NCBI RefSeq assembly: GCF_004368405.1
Contig: NZ_SBJH01000033.1
Coordinates: 50,583-114,582, forward strand
Source of the DNA: Olivibacter sp. XZL3
GTDB taxonomy: Bacteria > Bacteroidota > Bacteroidia > Sphingobacteriales > Sphingobacteriaceae
Direction of reading: 5' to 3'
Length of the DNA stretch: 64,000 nt
Within the stretch, counting starts at the first letter, position 1, and the number at the start of each line of letters is the position of its first letter. The notes below the pieces were generated by a model. The model had not been told where the DNA came from. It saw nothing but the letters and a program-made list of their open reading frames with translations, and searched no databases. Shown piece by piece: positions 62,640-64,000 of this stretch. The translations under genes were made by a program, and so were the position numbers.

Positions 62640-62785
62640 TTTACGATTGCATTTAAGTTCGAGGCCGAAACAGCTCCGAAGACACCGGGTGTATTATTCA
62701 GTACCAGAAACTCGGCAAGGGTATGAACCAGCAGTGACTGCTGGTTAACGGTTTGGATAGCTTGTTTCCAAAGAATCTTTTCCAT
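62636..62785 (-). pseudogene. Short thiM-like N-terminal remnant (49 aa) coupled to thiD
   Basis: ATG 62785 to TGA 62636, with the TGA overlapping the thiD ATG. The peptide (LWKQAIQTVNQQSLLVHTLA, then VLNNTPGVFGAVSAS) resembles the first 45 residues of hydroxyethylthiazole kinase (compare HSPLVH and TANTLLALGAS of ThiM). The catalytic part is absent. It probably stays because its translation opens the thiD start, or it is a decayed gene. Confidence 0.55.
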
Positions 62786-62872
62786 GTTGTTTTGCTGAAG
62801 ATATACATATGGCTAAAGCAGGTTCCTTTGGGATTTGAAAAGGTACAATATAAGCTACCTGTAGATGAATAC

Positions 62873-62947
62873 TTTTCCCTACGCCGGTATTAACCGGGTC
62901 AGGTTCAAAGGGACTCTCTCAATTCTTTTCAGAATACCCCTAAAGCC
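62873..62947 (-). promoter_or_regulatory. TPP riboswitch (THI element)
   Basis: On the minus strand the conserved TPP aptamer parts are in order: AGGGGTATTCTGAAAAG, a GAGAGAGTCCC stretch, CTTTGAACCTGACCCGG, and TAATACCGGCGTAGGGAA. The CTGA and GAACCTGA cores and GCGTAGGGA closing helix are complete. It would switch off the thiM-remnant-thiD transcript when thiamin pyrophosphate is plentiful. Confidence 0.95.
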
Positions 62948-62988
62948 ACTACGAATGTACAACTATTCGGCGAAAGTCCCAAGCCGTT

Positions 62989-63162
62989 TTACGGATAATG
63001 CGTTGGATGCTCTTTCGCAGTTACGGAAATAAACTGCTCCGGCCGTTTTGTGTTTTGCAATAGCGGGGTCTGAAGCGTTTTGTTTTTGTTTAAAGCAATC
63101 GCGGCCATCATTTGATCGCGCGCCTTCAATAGTTCCGATAAATCTTTTGTGGTTGTTTGCAT
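62989..63162 (-). CDS. Small hypothetical protein, 57 aa
   Basis: Frame from ATG 63162 to TAA 62989 on the minus strand, about 40 bases upstream of the riboswitch. The N-terminal half (TKDLSELLKARDQMMAAIALNKNKTL) is a likely helix; the rest is polar and Pro-containing. No family is recognised and it lacks a signal. Coding is supported by composition only. Confidence 0.4.
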   Translation of the reverse strand: MQTTTKDLSELLKARDQMMAAIALNKNKTLQTPLLQNTKRPEQFISVTAKEHPTHYP

Positions 63163-63436
63163 GTTGATATACCTACACTTGTAAATTCAATAAATAGGCT
63201 AAGTAGTCGTTACAAAAGTTCAAAGTTTCTTTTAGCAAATCTTTAAGGCAATGTTATCATAGCGTTCGTTGAAGTGGAAACAAATACCGCTATGCTGTGC
63301 ATGAGGGGAAAAGTAATAAGGAATGATGAGGTATAGTGGGTTGTTTCTCTCACCTGTCAGCGGGCCGTTTCGTCCGTTGTAATCTACATTTTTTAACAAA
63401 AATAGGGTTTCGTTTCACTTTTTATTAAAAACTTAT

Positions 63437-63466
63437 TTTGATTTGTTCATTTTTGGTATATATTTG
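63437..63466 (+). promoter_or_regulatory. Predicted promoter of the SusC-type gene
   Basis: TTTG at 63437-63440, 18 bases, TATATTTG at 63459-63466, both exact matches to the Bacteroidota pattern. A leader of about 135 bases follows. Confidence 0.6.
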
Positions 63467-63609
63467 CCAGCCTTATTAAAAATATAACAAAACAACGGCG
63501 CGGTTAGCGATTTTTAATGCTTGTTATTTGAGTTTTGTTGCTTTTTTGCGGCTTACCTTACTTTTTTCAATCAATCGATCGCTGATTTTGCCAAACCCTA
63601 AACAAGAAC

Positions 63610-63933
63610 ATGATGCATTTATCCAAACTAACAGCGTATGTGAGGAATCCTTACGCTTCAACAGGAGGAGCTTCGCTCGGGCGGAAGTCTAGGAAGGCTC
63701 CGCTTATCGTTAGAAACGCTCGTTGTCCAGCCTTGGCTGCTCTTTTAATGTGTAGCTTTTTTACGGGCTCGGCTATTGAGAACAGCGGCAACCGCCAAAC
63801 CTTAGCTGTCCACGTGTCAGACGCCGTTCAAGATCGGATTGTCGGCAGGGTAGTCGACGGGCAGAATATTCCTCTTCCGGGTGTTTCTATTGCTGTTAAA
63901 GGTACGACCATCCGTACGCAAACAGATCGTTAG
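63610..63933 (+). pseudogene. Truncated SusC-type receptor N-terminus
   Basis: 107 residues: a basic N-terminus, a hydrophobic signal (CPALAALLMCSFFTGSA), and the start of a carboxypeptidase-regulatory-like domain (IVGRVVDGQNIPLPGVSIAVKGTTI). A TAG at 63931 ends it where the domain would continue. The same frame resumes as FETLK and then a 15-codon frame (63949-63996; MNTRKSIMLRSVTLA). This looks like the join between a lost receptor body and the start of another gene. The rest lies outside the window. It has a strong promoter, so the remnant may still be transcribed. Confidence 0.7.
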
Positions 63934-64000
63934 TTTGAAACTTTAAAAATGAATACAAGGAAAAGCATCATGTTAAGAAGTGTTACTTTGGCATAAATAG

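Overview
The window is chromosomal DNA of a Bacteroidota bacterium, most likely of the Sphingobacteriaceae. The evidence is a SusC/SusD pair, many lipoproteins and signal peptides ending in AQ, three GH92 mannosidases, M1 and S9 exopeptidases, NDH-2, LytS/LytT-type signalling, and promoters of the Bacteroidota type (TAnnTTTG at -7 with TTG or TTTG about 19-21 bases upstream). No rRNA, tRNA, CRISPR array, phage or insertion sequence was seen.

Layout. 1-4.7 kb: partial YceI lipoprotein, tiny HTH protein, DUF92 membrane protein, PQQ sugar dehydrogenase, small lipoprotein, orphan GroES-like protein and NTF2-fold protein. 4.7-11 kb: glycan area with two GH92 mannosidases (one broken by a frameshift at an A5 run) and a secreted EEP-family hydrolase. 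11-24.3 kb: LLM flavoprotein, sulfatase, MacB/FtsX permease, LytS/LytT pair with an adjacent outer-membrane protein sharing its promoter architecture, S9 peptidase, sugar kinase. 24.3-29.8 kb: Omp85 barrel, M1 aminopeptidase, NDH-2. 30-39.2 kb: SusC-SusD-S9 peptidase-double beta-lactamase-fold fusion, which looks like a peptide-uptake operon. 39.2-46.3 kb: MetNIQ importer, XRE regulator, and HxlR-PstSCAB operon. 46.4-51.4 kb: GMC oxidoreductase with its small subunit, Tpx, ExoIII, DUF983. 51.5-57 kb: AraC regulator, two paralogous HTH genes flanking a GreA-like gene and a PepSY trio, and a short direct-repeat tract. 57-64 kb: third GH92, receiver-PAS-histidine kinase, VOC protein, TPP riboswitch with a thiM-like remnant and thiD, and a truncated SusC-type receptor at the right edge.

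The most interesting signal is regulatory. Three copies of one dyad (AAAGTCTA, 9 bases, TAGA[C/T]TTT) sit in front of metNIQ, the XRE gene and HxlR-pstSCAB. In each, the promoter -33 TTG is the last (or, for the reverse promoter, first) part of the 9-base spacer, so a bound protein would cover the promoter. This ties a methionine-type importer and a phosphate-type importer into one local regulon, with the XRE protein the likely autoregulated repressor. Two further promoter pairs share architecture: the LytS/LytT operon with its downstream outer-membrane gene, and the two HTH paralogs. All functional statements are by recognition of motifs and family resemblance; no database search was run.
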